This document shows, piece by piece, positions 13,209 to 24,360 of a stretch of DNA of 64,000 bases (position 1 is its first letter; each line of letters opens with the position of its first letter). The stretch covers positions 4,588,001 through 4,652,000 of the forward strand of contig NC_079881.1 in assembly GCF_029227915.1 (NCBI RefSeq), given 5' to 3'. The translations under genes were made by a program, and so were the position numbers. Under the pieces are notes generated by a model that worked only from the letters and a program-made list of their open reading frames with translations, did no database searches and was not told the origin of the DNA. Source of the stretch: Hydractinia symbiolongicarpus. Taxonomy: Eukaryota; Cnidaria; Hydrozoa; Anthoathecata; Hydractiniidae.

Positions 13209-14476
13209 GACTTCATAAAACATACAAAATAATCGCATTCTTAGTTTTAAACATTAAATAATAAGAGCAAAAATTAAGGTTAATAACATATAGCTATTGT
13301 GTGGCCTGATTACTAGTGCAACGGGCTAACGGGTTAAGCGAGGCTAATCGAGTCAAATGGCTTATAGTTAGAATTTCAGACTACGTCACACAGATTCACA
13401 GTGCGTTGTCGAATCAGCAAAAAATGGTAGATTAGTTGTAAGTTGGCATAACAAAAAAAATGACGTTGAAAATATAACCCTTTTGCGGACGACGAGTCAC
13501 GATTTGACGTCAAGAAGAGCTCGTTGGTTTGGTTAGTCAAAAAAATAACAATTAGTGAAATTGGATATCGTTTAACGAAAATTCCGACACACAAATCGAA
13601 GCACACACTGGGTCATAAAGAACTTCGTAAAAAAACACAATCAAGTCAGTATATTGATAATCGAAATAAAACTGTAGTAGATTTTTCAGACACGCCCAAA
13701 TTAAGTACCCTATTTTTTGTCTTATTAACTGAAGATGATGCTGCATTTATAATAAACTCTCATTCATATAAAAAAATGTGCAATGTGCAAAGAAGGTTTA
13801 CTTTAAAATAAAAAGTTTCTTTCGCGTACGCAGGGCAATATCTTTCTTGTGAGAAAAGGAAAAATTTAAAGCAATATTTACTTCAGCTAAAAGTAAGATT
13901 TATTTTTTAAAAGCATAAAACTCGAAACGAAATAAACATTAAGCATATAGCAAATTCAAAATTTAAGAAAAAACTTGATTTTTTTCTGCAGATCATTAAC
14001 AGTACGAGCTTCAGTTTATAATTCTATTTCAAGTAGATCGAGGGTGGGGATGTTTAGCTACCACATACGTGCAACATCTTTCGTAAAATAGTGGCTGACT
14101 AATAATAATACATTAACACGTTTAGCGAGAATATTTGTTGCTTTATTTCAACCCACTGACACGTGTACACATCGTGTCAAAGTTTCTACCACAACAGCTC
14201 GCTAACATATAGAAAAACAGCAACTTAGTTACCATATCTTTAAATTAAATAAAATTCTTCGTGTTCCTACAATGCCAACTTTTTAAGTCTTGCCCGTTGA
14301 CCATAGCAACGCGCGTATATATTTTTGTTTCGAGAGGAATTCCGTTTGTATCAGGATTAGTCCATTCTTTACGGCATTGCTTTAACGTGAATGTTCTACA
14401 CCATTGGCTATGCAGCTCAATGAAAACAAATATACACGCTATTTATAACATTTTCCAGTCAGTGTGGCCACGTATA

Positions 14477-17400
14477 TCAAGGTTTAGCGCTCACTCTGTG
14501 GTGACGCGATGGAGATCGTCCGTCATTTAAAATGTCTCTGCTTACTTTGCGCGTCGTTGTAGAAACTGGTATACCTCCACGCAACTGCGAAGAAGAGCGT
14601 ACCACATCATCGCCATCACCGGAAATTTGCCTTGCGGATAAACGTCGGTCACCTGGAACATATGTTAGCGAAATTAAATGACACATGTAACAAAAGCTTT
14701 GTCTAAAAATGGTGCGATCGACAAAAAGAATTATTCTGCTAAAAAAACACACGAGGGGAGTGTGTGCTGAAACAGTGAACAGCGTCAAAATGATCGTTTT
14801 CGATATTTTTGAGTTGGAAATAAGATTATTTTTGTGTTCAACATGGTCCCACTATAAAACACGTTCCAATTAAATACATTTGCAAAATTCATGAAAAACT
14901 TAGCGAAAGAGATCTGATTGGCCAATTAGGTCAAGTTAATCTTACAAAGCCTCGCATAAGCTGTCAATAAAACACAAACCTCCAATCGCTTCTCTTGGCT
15001 TTGGTGCGGAAGTCGTACGATTATTTGTTCTTAATTGAAAATTCTGTCCGCTATAATGATGTCCATCACCATGGTGATCTTTCCGTCTTTCTTCGTCATT
15101 ACGTGAGCCACTCTACGACAAAGAAAGGTGGGATTATTTACGACGCACGCATACCGGATGTCTTACAAAGTTACTGCTGACGTAAGCATGATTTTTGTTT
15201 ACATCATTAATATTATGCGAGCTTCTCGTTTAAAGTATGGAAGGCTATGAACGTGTTTATGGAAAGTTTCAGTTCGTTTCTAATCTCACATTATATTCAC
15301 AATCACGACGTCTAAAAATTGTCATGTTTTCTATTTTTAAATTTTCTTGAGAATAATGACCTAAAGATAAAACAGAAGAACATACCACTCGTAACAAGTT
15401 CCAGTCGAAGATATAGTCGTATGTGTATCCTTGTCGATGAAACAAACTGCGGAATATTTGACGTAGGAAACTGTAATCGGGTTTATCGTCAAACCTCAAA
15501 GCACGACAGTAATTTAAATAGGTCGCAAATTCAGCTAGAATTTAAGAAAACAAGTTAAATTGTCTGCAAAATAGAATGAAATGTTTTTTTGTCTTAAATA
15601 ACTGTCAACACACTAAAACCAAAAGCAATGCATTTAACTCGGTACCAAGTTTCCACATACGGGGGCATACAGAGGTGGTAGGAGACGGGACCCTCTGTCA
15701 TGTTTGCATGTGGGAAGAGGGTGAGGTGAACTGCTTTAAATCAAAAAGTGGAGGAGTAGCTTTCCAACGGTGGCTAAATTATTCCACGCAGGATAACTGT
15801 TATCGACAAAATCCAAAAAAAAGTTTAGCATTTTTCTGAAACTTTTTTTTGAAATGTTTTAAAACGTGCATAAACGCTCTAAGATTCAAGGTTTAATCTA
15901 ATATAATTACATATTAAAGTGAAAAGAAAACACGTTATAGATTGGATTTCACGGATTTCTCTCGAATTGCCGATTTTAAACCCGTTTTTTAAAGGTTCTT
16001 ACGGTTGGCGGGCAAATAAACTACCTTACGAAAGACAAACATGCAAATCATAATTATTCACTCTCGTGTTAAAACGTAATTTCGAGTTGGTCGTATAAGC
16101 TACGTAAGATTACAAAGTACAAAAAAAAACATATGCTCACGTGGGTAGCTACGACAAAGTTGTTCAATGGAAGTCGACATTTTCTTTTCACTGATTTTTT
16201 CGTATTTCTGTCGCTTTGTTCCGGCACGTAAGCCCTGCCATGGCAATGTACCCAAGTTAAAGTACATTAAAACATAAGCTAAAGATTCCATATCATCTCG
16301 TCGACTTTGTTCTAAATACAAAAATTTAAAATTTAGATCGACACTGTCTATTCGATAACGGTAAGTTTTCCGTCAGTTCTCTAAACAGTCAGATTTAGCA
16401 CTAACGTTACTGATCGAAACGGAGAAAGTACAATTCAAAATACACTAGGTTATACCAACGGGGTATATGAAGAAAACAACTATAGTCTGCTCGCTATCAA
16501 ATTCAATTCATAAAAAGTTTGTGTTTGAATGCAAAGTTGTTTTTTTATACCATTTTTTAGAAAAATATCGTTACAGCTTTTTTTCGAAAAAAATCGTGTT
16601 TTGAGATACACTTTTTGTTGTCTTCTTGTAATACTTATTTAAATAAACTGTCCAAGAAAATTTTCTTAGAGAAGAACTTAATTTCAGATGTCACTCACAA
16701 AATGCGCACTTTGATGGATAAATATACGAATTCTAACAATCTAATTAAGATTTTCAACTTTTGCCTCCACTAATTAACTTTCCTCGACAGCTTGATAGCA
16801 AGATATTATCAGAGATTTGCACCACACAGTATAGAAATCTTTTAACGAGCAAATGTATTTAAAATTCTATTGGTAGAAGTTCCTCCGCTTCTTTTCAATA
16901 ACCCTCACAAAGTTATTATACTTTTTGTCATCAATAATGGACTTGTAACCCCCAATACAGGAAAAATAACGAATAAACTTACCTATGCCAAGATGCGTAT
17001 TTATACTTGCATATCGTGCAGTTCCGGTTAAGTTTTTGTTTTCCCTGTAAGGTATGTGTTGATGGTTCTTTTGGTCTCTGTACTTTTTGGCCAGTCCAAA
17101 GTCGATGATATATACCAGGTTGCCCTTTTTACCCAGACCCATGAGAAAGTTGTCTGGTTTGACGTCACGGTGGATGAAATTCTTCGAGTGGACATACTCC
17201 AGTCTGCTGATCTGATAATAAAAATAGCAAAAGCAATATAGAGGAACGTGCGACCACACTTTCAACAGAAGTGATGCAACATATTACCACAGATATTGTT
17301 AAAATGGGTAATACACGATCTATTTAAATTGAAAAAAATTTTTTCATTTAATTTTGTAAAACAAACGTGTATCATCTGTATATACACTTTCAATTTGATT

Positions 17401-19314
17401 TGATAAAAAATTTCGTACACGTTATCCTTTGTAATGGACAATGCTCTGATAAAAACATGGGGGTGTTCGGAAGAGCTAATTTTATATGTTATTTACAGAA
17501 CAAGTTTAGGAAAACTTTGATTCACATTCCCCTTTACAAGAAAACGTCTGAAAAGTTATTTTCGTATTTGTCACAAACACATACATAAAACCACGTGGTT
17601 AGTCGACACATCGGTGTTAGTAAAAGACAAAGAAAAAGTTGAACGTGTATTAATGAACAAAAATTTCCTAACTCATGACCACCATTGAATTAACTTAGCA
17701 ATTTAAATGATCAGGTATCAAGACAATATTTTATCCCTTAGAGCATGTAATTATCTTACACCTATTTTCAAAACATATTTCTTAAAAAACGTTGTCAAAT
17801 TATGATATTCCTCAACACATTTTCTGTTGACCAATCTAACTACTTTGACTAATTACAATCGGAGGTGTAAGAGGTAGATAACTCTTAAAATATCATTATG
17901 AATGATTTACCAATTAACTGTCTGCTAAGCAATTCTAACAGTATCCATGATAAATCGTCAAAATAATAATGCACAAAATAAACTAATCTGTGAAATTACC
18001 AACAATGCATTTCAGCATTTACACTTTTTTTTATTTATATATCTATAATATAATACTCATATACGTCTGTCTGTCACGCAAAATGGTAGCTTAGCTGCGC
18101 AAGTAGCGAGACGCACGTGATGCGTTATAAAAAGGGCGGGCGAATCCGTGGATTTTTCCACGGGCTAATTTATACATATTTTCTATATATTCCTTTATTT
18201 CCACCTACCAGTTGATCTGCCAGTAACAACACAGTTTTGATGCTGAACTTTCTGTTGCAAAAATTAAATAAATCTTCTAAACTAGGTCCAAGTAATTCCA
18301 TCACCAAAACGTTGTAATCTCCTTCAGTGCCACACCATTTGATGGATGGAATACCAACTAAAAAAAAAACAATGTTTAACTGCATCATCATAACACAGTG
18401 AGTATCTTGTAGATGCTGAAAAGGTGGTGAGTATGGAACTGGTAAGACTCTTCCCTTGAAAATATTGTTTTTCAAGTAAAAGGGTTAAGAATTGCTGTAA
18501 AATTGTTTTCTTCTTAAAAACCAATAAAGTTGATTCTAGAATTTAATATCTCAGCATTCCATAGCATTTAATATCTGACCAGTATCAGATGTAAAAACAG
18601 ATGTGTGCAGAAAATGTAGCTAAAATACGACTCTACAAAACATATTCACGTTGTGTTAATTCGTAGACATCATTTTTATCAGTTTCTGCACAACTTTTAA
18701 GGAGATTTTTTATCAACAGCATTTTGAAATGAGTTTCCTCAAAAATATATTGCAAATTACACAATTTGCTTGTTTACGTACCTCCACCTTGCATCATTCT
18801 GTAAAATTTCGCTTCAATGTGCAATTGTGGATGTTTTGATTTCAGACATTCCAGTTTTATCGCAACTTCTTCATTAGTGGTGATACTGGAGCCTAGTGTA
18901 TCCGACACATAGAAATTCATCCTACTCTCAATACAAATAGCTAAATTTACTTTATAGTTTCTGTTTCAGTTTAAAATAATAGTAATAAAAAAAAAATACA
19001 AATCACAGCACCTCTGAAATTATCAAATTTTGGTATGCGTTACCTTGTGCACCACAGAAGCTGTCTATATGCATAGAACTTACACTCTTCATAGGTGGAA
19101 AATATAAAAAAGTCTGTTTTATGCTAAATTCTTGACACAAACGGTAGCAACATGTACACAATTTAGAAAACGAAAGAGCAATAAGAAGTGAGCTCTGGAA
19201 TTTAGCATGATATATTTAGACATGCAAAAACAACTTACCTAAATAAATATCACCAAATGATCCACTTCCAATTTTTCGACCCAACCTATATCTACCTCCA
19301 ACTCTTAACTCCAT
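14477..19314 (-). CDS. CSNK1D/E: Casein kinase 1 delta/epsilon, 8 exons, about 397 aa
   Basis: Ser/Thr kinase of the CK1 delta/epsilon (Doubletime) group, acting in clock, Wnt/Dishevelled, vesicle and cytoskeletal signalling in known animals. Exons on minus: 19314-19239, 18892-18782, 18357-18209, 17211-16983, 16311-16141, 15534-15386, 15112-14980, 14652-14477. All are GT-AG and phase-matched. The protein opens [20 protein letters not shown], the delta/epsilon signature. Visible elements: glycine loop, Lys38 (EEVAIKLEC), HRD Asp128 in [13 protein letters not shown] in [13 protein letters not shown], and CK1-specific [18 protein letters not shown] and [14 protein letters not shown]. The C-terminal tail (about 100 aa, Ser/Arg-rich) diverges as expected for an autoinhibitory tail. 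Length is close to the vertebrate 415-416 aa. It lies upstream of LLGL on the same strand. It is probably the single pre-duplication homologue of vertebrate CSNK1D and CSNK1E. Confidence 0.96.
18042..18168 (+). mobile_element. Non-autonomous Helitron-like element, copy 1
   Basis: About 127 bp in a CK1 intron, just downstream of exon 3. It starts with TC after an A (ATCTATAATATAAT), carries GTCTGTCTGTCACGCAAAATGG, and ends with a hairpin CCGTGGA-TTTT-TCCACGG followed by CTAA and T. An inverted relative is at 34781-34894. The 5' TC, 3' hairpin and lack of terminal inverted repeats fit Helitron/Helentron-type elements. Confidence 0.65.
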
Positions 19315-22136
19315 TGTAGTTATTCTATATATTTACACTAGACAAAAAAAATAAAAAGTGAAAATCTTGCATCACTATTTCAATATTGATATTGATGGCA
19401 TAGATGTATTTCTTATGCTAACTCCCTTCGACACAATCACTTGCAGCAATGCAACTGTTATTAAAAACTCACAAGTTTTAAAATCAACATTGAAATAACT
19501 GTACTAAAATAGACAAGAAACAAAACAACAACACTTAAAAAGAATACAGTAATGCTAAATGTAAAAAAAAATATCTACCTTAAAACCACGCTTAATATTA
19601 ATAATAATTAAAAAAATTATAACATAAATTTTGATCAAACTTCCTTTATTTGGATTGATACTTTATGCATATTTTTAACATGTAAATTTAACACGTAGAT
19701 ATTCTAGTTGTTTATTTTAACATCTTAATTTCCTGTGCTCCATTGATATTTAAAAAATAATCTTGTTACATTGTATAGAATTAACTTTTCTATAGGGAAA
19801 AGTTCAAACTTAAAATTTAAATATTATTCTTATTATTCTTGTTTGAATACTTCTAAATATGTCCCAAAACGTTTTTAACTTAGGAAACATCTCAAATGCA
19901 AGTGACAGGCTTTTTTCGAAGACGCATCCAACAACATATATACATCCACACACGCACAAAATTATTTACACAGCTAGCACATCTAAATTGCCATAATTAA
20001 TGCCAAGAAGATCAATGCGGCATGTGTAAAACATTTAGTGTGCATTTTTTGCTATAATATTAAAAACATTTTAAAAGGTTTCAAATTTACTGTGAATAAT
20101 CGTCCCTGAGTAATCATTAAGATTTAAAATAAACAAAGTCTTCATATACATGTTATTATCTCATAATTAAATATAATAAAGAAAAACCAAACATATATTT
20201 AAAATAAAAAAAACAGACCATGAAGTTTGAAAAAGCTTGAAAAAGTGACAAAAACTTTTATATACGTAATACATCACAAAATGCATTTAGATTTGAAATA
20301 CAAAACTTCACTTGTAAATATTTGACAAAAGATTGTACCACATACATCTGGTATGCAGTATGCTGAGCATAAACAATATGATACAATATGTTTAAAAGAC
20401 ATAAAAAAAACTGTAACAATAATAAACTTGAAGTTGAAAAATAAAAATATACATTACAATGAAAGAAGAAGCCTGCCCAACACAAATGTGTATATAAAAT
20501 ATAGAACACAACAATTCTCTGTGGTCATGGCATAAATATTTCATTATTTTAAGCTTATAACCACTGCATTATTCATCCTTTCCCATAACAACAATTCTTC
20601 ACAAATTCAACTTTTAAAAATCCACCATAATTCACTTTCTTATACATAAACACAAAACAGAAAACTTTTTGTTGTTAATTAAAAAAAATTTACAGTGATA
20701 CAACTAGTTGACTCAATGTCTCAGGAAAACCTACTAAAATATTTTCATTCTATTGTATGGCATTGTGTTTGAGCAATTAGTGTTCTTGATAAACAATACC
20801 ACTTCCACCTAAATGACAAATTAACAGCATAGAATAACCACTGCAATTAATTTATCTTACGTAATTGAGTCCTTGGTAAAAAGAGACTGTGTCTTTCTGT
20901 AGGAAATGTTTTGTTAATACAAAAAAACAAAACAAAACAAAAATATCTGCATGAAATTAAAACGACACTAAAATAAAAAATAAAAATTGAATGGAAAGGA
21001 ATGTAGATAAAAGCAAAATCAAACAGTGTCAATCAAATTTTTTTCAGGAACTTAAAACGCCATCAAATTTAAAGCCCTGTTGAAACAAAACATCATGACA
21101 GCATATAATAACATGAGCAGATGATATTGCATCATATAAAAAGACTAATGAAATTAATAGAGAAACATGATATATGAAACTACCCTCCAATCTTTATTAT
21201 TAATTCATACAAACTATTACCAACTCACTGGATTATTGAAAAACAGGTTTAAGAAAGTTGATAAACATAATTGCGGATATACATAGATTGCCTTTTAAAC
21301 ACAATACATTTTCATAGTCACTGAATTTTGTAATAACTCACTGATGCAGCTATCGTAATACAAAATGTAAACTTTTTTCATATTGCTACAACAAGACACT
21401 AAAAGAAAGTCTCAGGGAATATATCATTCAACAATCAACTAAAACAACAAGTATAGGAAATGGTGCTTAACCTACAAACAAAAGAGCAAAACAAACATAA
21501 ACTTGTTATGACATCATCATTACATAGGATGGTTATATATATAGAAATAAAAACAAGGCAACATTATTTCACATTTTATACCCTTATGCATCATAGCTTT
21601 ATGAGGTGCAGGATAACATTATAGGTATAGAAGATTAAACTTGTGACCAAAAATGGGCCATAAACACAAAAACAATAACTTGTTTCTTTTCTATTCTATA
21701 AAGAAGGTAATATCCAATTTTAAAATTCTTTGAAAGCAACAAGTATTTTTTTAAATATATATTTAAGTACTTTTCAGGAGATTTTCTTTTTCTAAGGTTA
21801 TTAAAGGAATTTAAGAAATGGTCACCCTGGTTCAGGCATTTCTTGAATGGCCTGGTGTTGTTGGGTATGAAATACTGAAACAATACTTGGGAATTAAAGT
21901 GGATGGTTTTTACCAAATTATTCCACTAGGGATATGTTTGCCTCAATACCAGAAAAAGACAACAGGGCAATGGATTAAGGATGAAAAACAAGATATTTCT
22001 TGTGTGATGTATATGATGCTGATAAGTCATATATGCAATAAAAAGTATGGGTACTAGGTAGTTAAGCATTAAAATATTTTTTTTTTGAGAATTGGCCCAA
22101 CACAGCCTGCATTAATTTTAAAAATAAAAACAAACT
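19315..22136. other. Intergenic region upstream of CK1
   Basis: About 2.8 kb of AT-rich sequence upstream of the CK1 start codon. It must contain the CK1 promoter, but no TATA box or other element can be assigned with confidence. The open frame at 21818-22057 (79 aa, plus) has no recognisable family and is probably chance. Confidence 0.5.
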
Positions 22137-22175
22137 TTGCAGTATATATTACCAATAAGGTAATATATACTGCAA
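22137..22175. repeat. Perfect 17-bp hairpin
   Basis: A perfect inverted repeat: the 17-nt arm TTGCAGTATATATTACC, a 5-nt AATAA loop, then the exact complement. It could be a foldback element or a cruciform-prone site. Nothing nearby suggests a function. Confidence 0.9.
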
Positions 22176-22889
22176 GGGCGTCTTTATGATCTTTTAAAAA
22201 ATAATCATTTCAATCCGTAATAATACTTTATTTGAAACAATAAAATCCTTTTAAATTTGTTTCCAAATAGTTTCCTATCGCTTTATTGAATTGAAAATTG
22301 TTTCGTAATCGTTCCAAATAGTTTAGAAAAAAACAGCATTGTAGAAAGCAATAGTCGTAAATCGTTTAAAAATCAGGAAAACAGGATTGTGTAGAGCAAA
22401 GAGATCTACGGCCATCATGTAGATTGAAACTGCATGAATACACAATTTTGCTAGTCCTTTCAGAGTAATTAACCTTGCGTAAATTTTGATGACATCTGTG
22501 GAAGTGAAAAAGGTTTGTCTAAAAATAGTTTCACGTTGCTTCGGGGAAAGAATTTGTCTCAGATTTTTTTGTAATTCGTTTCTAAATTTGCTTTGTAAAT
22601 GATTTTTAAAAATGATGATACGATCTTGAAACAATCATGATCATTTCAATTCATAATAAATATAAAACGATGGTGGAGATAATCCCTAATGTTTCTTAGC
22701 CTACTAAAAAGTCAGATTTTTGTCAATATTACTTCGTCTATTAACAAAATGACTCAGAGTGGCTCGTTAGAATATTTTTCCCTGAAATTTCAATATAGAT
22801 GTTTTTCCCTGCGAGACATCATGAAAAAGACCCTTTTTTGCCTGAGTTTATACACAAAGATACTATTTTTCCCTGGGTTGTCCGAATCA

Positions 22890-23645
22890 TCATCATCATC
22901 ATCATTCTCGGCTTAACGTCCGTTTTCCATGCTAGCATGGGTTGGACGGGGTATATTAATGACCCTCTTCCAATCTGATCTAGACTGTGTTAGATCTAAA
23001 CTCAACTTCCTCTCTATCAAGTTTGTCCTTATAACCTCCTGCCAAGTCTTTCTCGGTCTGCCTCTGGGCTTTGCCCCAGGAACTATCAAGTCTCTACACT
23101 TTCTTACCCAATTATCCTCCTCCATTCTTTCCAAGTGCCCCAGCCAATTCAATCTTCTTATCTGGATAACATCTTTAATTCTACAGAGACTTAGCCTGCT
23201 TCTTAGCTCATCTGAACTCTTTCTGTCTCTCAGACTGGCATTACACATCCACCTAACCATTCTCATATCATTCCTTTCTAAACGGTCAAGATCTTCCTGC
23301 TTCACTGCCCATGTCTCACTACCGTACAACATAACACTTCTTACACAGGCCTCATACAACCTACCTTTTACCTCAATTGACAGGACTCTGCTAGTCAATA
23401 AAGGAAGTAACTCTCTAAACTTTTTCCAAGCAGAACCTATCCTGCAAGTAACACTTCTTCCAACACCCCCTTCACTGCCCAACATATCACCTAAGTAACA
23501 GAAGTTCTTAACTATCTCTAACGAGCCACTGTTGTACATCATTAAAGCTGGAAATACATCATTCCCTATAATCTCACCTTTGCAACGCTTGCATACAAAC
23601 TGTATGCCAGCTCTTAACCTTCCATTAATACTACTGCACTTCGAA
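22890..23645 (-). mobile_element. Non-LTR retrotransposon (LINE) 3' fragment, 5'-truncated
   Basis: The minus strand encodes about 240 uninterrupted residues of the C-terminal part of a LINE reverse transcriptase. Motifs include NFCYLGDMLG, RLYEACVRSVMLYGSETWAV, RMVRWMC, LNWLGHLERM and GRPRKTWQEVI. The catalytic RT core is missing, so the copy is 5'-truncated as usual for LINEs. After the stop codon comes a short palindromic tail (CCATGCTAGCATGG) and an (ATG)n tail at about 22887-22912. The intact frame suggests a fairly recent insertion. Confidence 0.85.
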
Positions 23646-24360
23646 CTGAGAAAGAATGTTAAACCTTACTGGAACTTACAAAACATATCATCTCTTTAAT
23701 GCAGTAACTTTCGAAAATGATATGTTACAAAGTAAGAAAGTAAAAGAGTTGTAAATAGAATACAACAAAATGTAACAAACAAAAAGAAATTCATATGGTC
23801 ATTTAAGTCATTTAAGCTTTCTCTTTACAAAGAAATATGCAGCAACAAAACATTCTTAAATAGGAGAAAAAAACTTCCCTGAGTTTTCCCTGACTTAGAA
23901 AAAAGTTCCCTGAGTTTTCCAGGTTCTCCCTGAGTTTTGCCAAAAAGGGTACTTTTCCAGGTTTCCAGGGTCACTCTGAACCCTGGAATAGTCCCTAAAT
24001 GACCTTACAAAGCATAAAAGTTGCTACATTTCACTTCAATCACACACAATCTAGAATGACGAAAATGTTGCTTTAAACCTAAAATGGTGATAAACAACTT
24101 CAATGGTTATATTTTACAGTATTTTGTTCTAAAATGTTAAGAAACATCCCTACAAAGGTTAAATATGTCCTTTTTTGTTCTATATTGTTGAGGAAACATT
24201 GTTACGAAGGTCAGATATGTTGATCTTCTATCTAGGCGATTACTAATAAGAATCACTTGGTGGTGGGGTTTTAATTGCGTTGAACCAGTATCATTGGCAA
24301 TTCGTAAAGTAAATAATTAAAGTAAATAATTGAAGTAAATAATTTGGTAATTTTATTGAT

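Larger units (their letters stand above)
11715..14476. other. CK1-LLGL intergenic region
   Basis: About 2.8 kb between the 3' end of CK1 and the start codon of LLGL, both on minus. It must hold the CK1 3' UTR and the LLGL promoter and 5' UTR. It contains a long palindrome (12646-12742) and a short palindromic MITE-like element (13141-13208). Other short ORFs here have no family resemblance. Confidence 0.6.

Noticed and set aside
22929-23498. 189-codon plus-strand frame over the LINE fragment
   Set aside because: The minus strand encodes the recognisable RT C-terminus; the plus frame is its complement.
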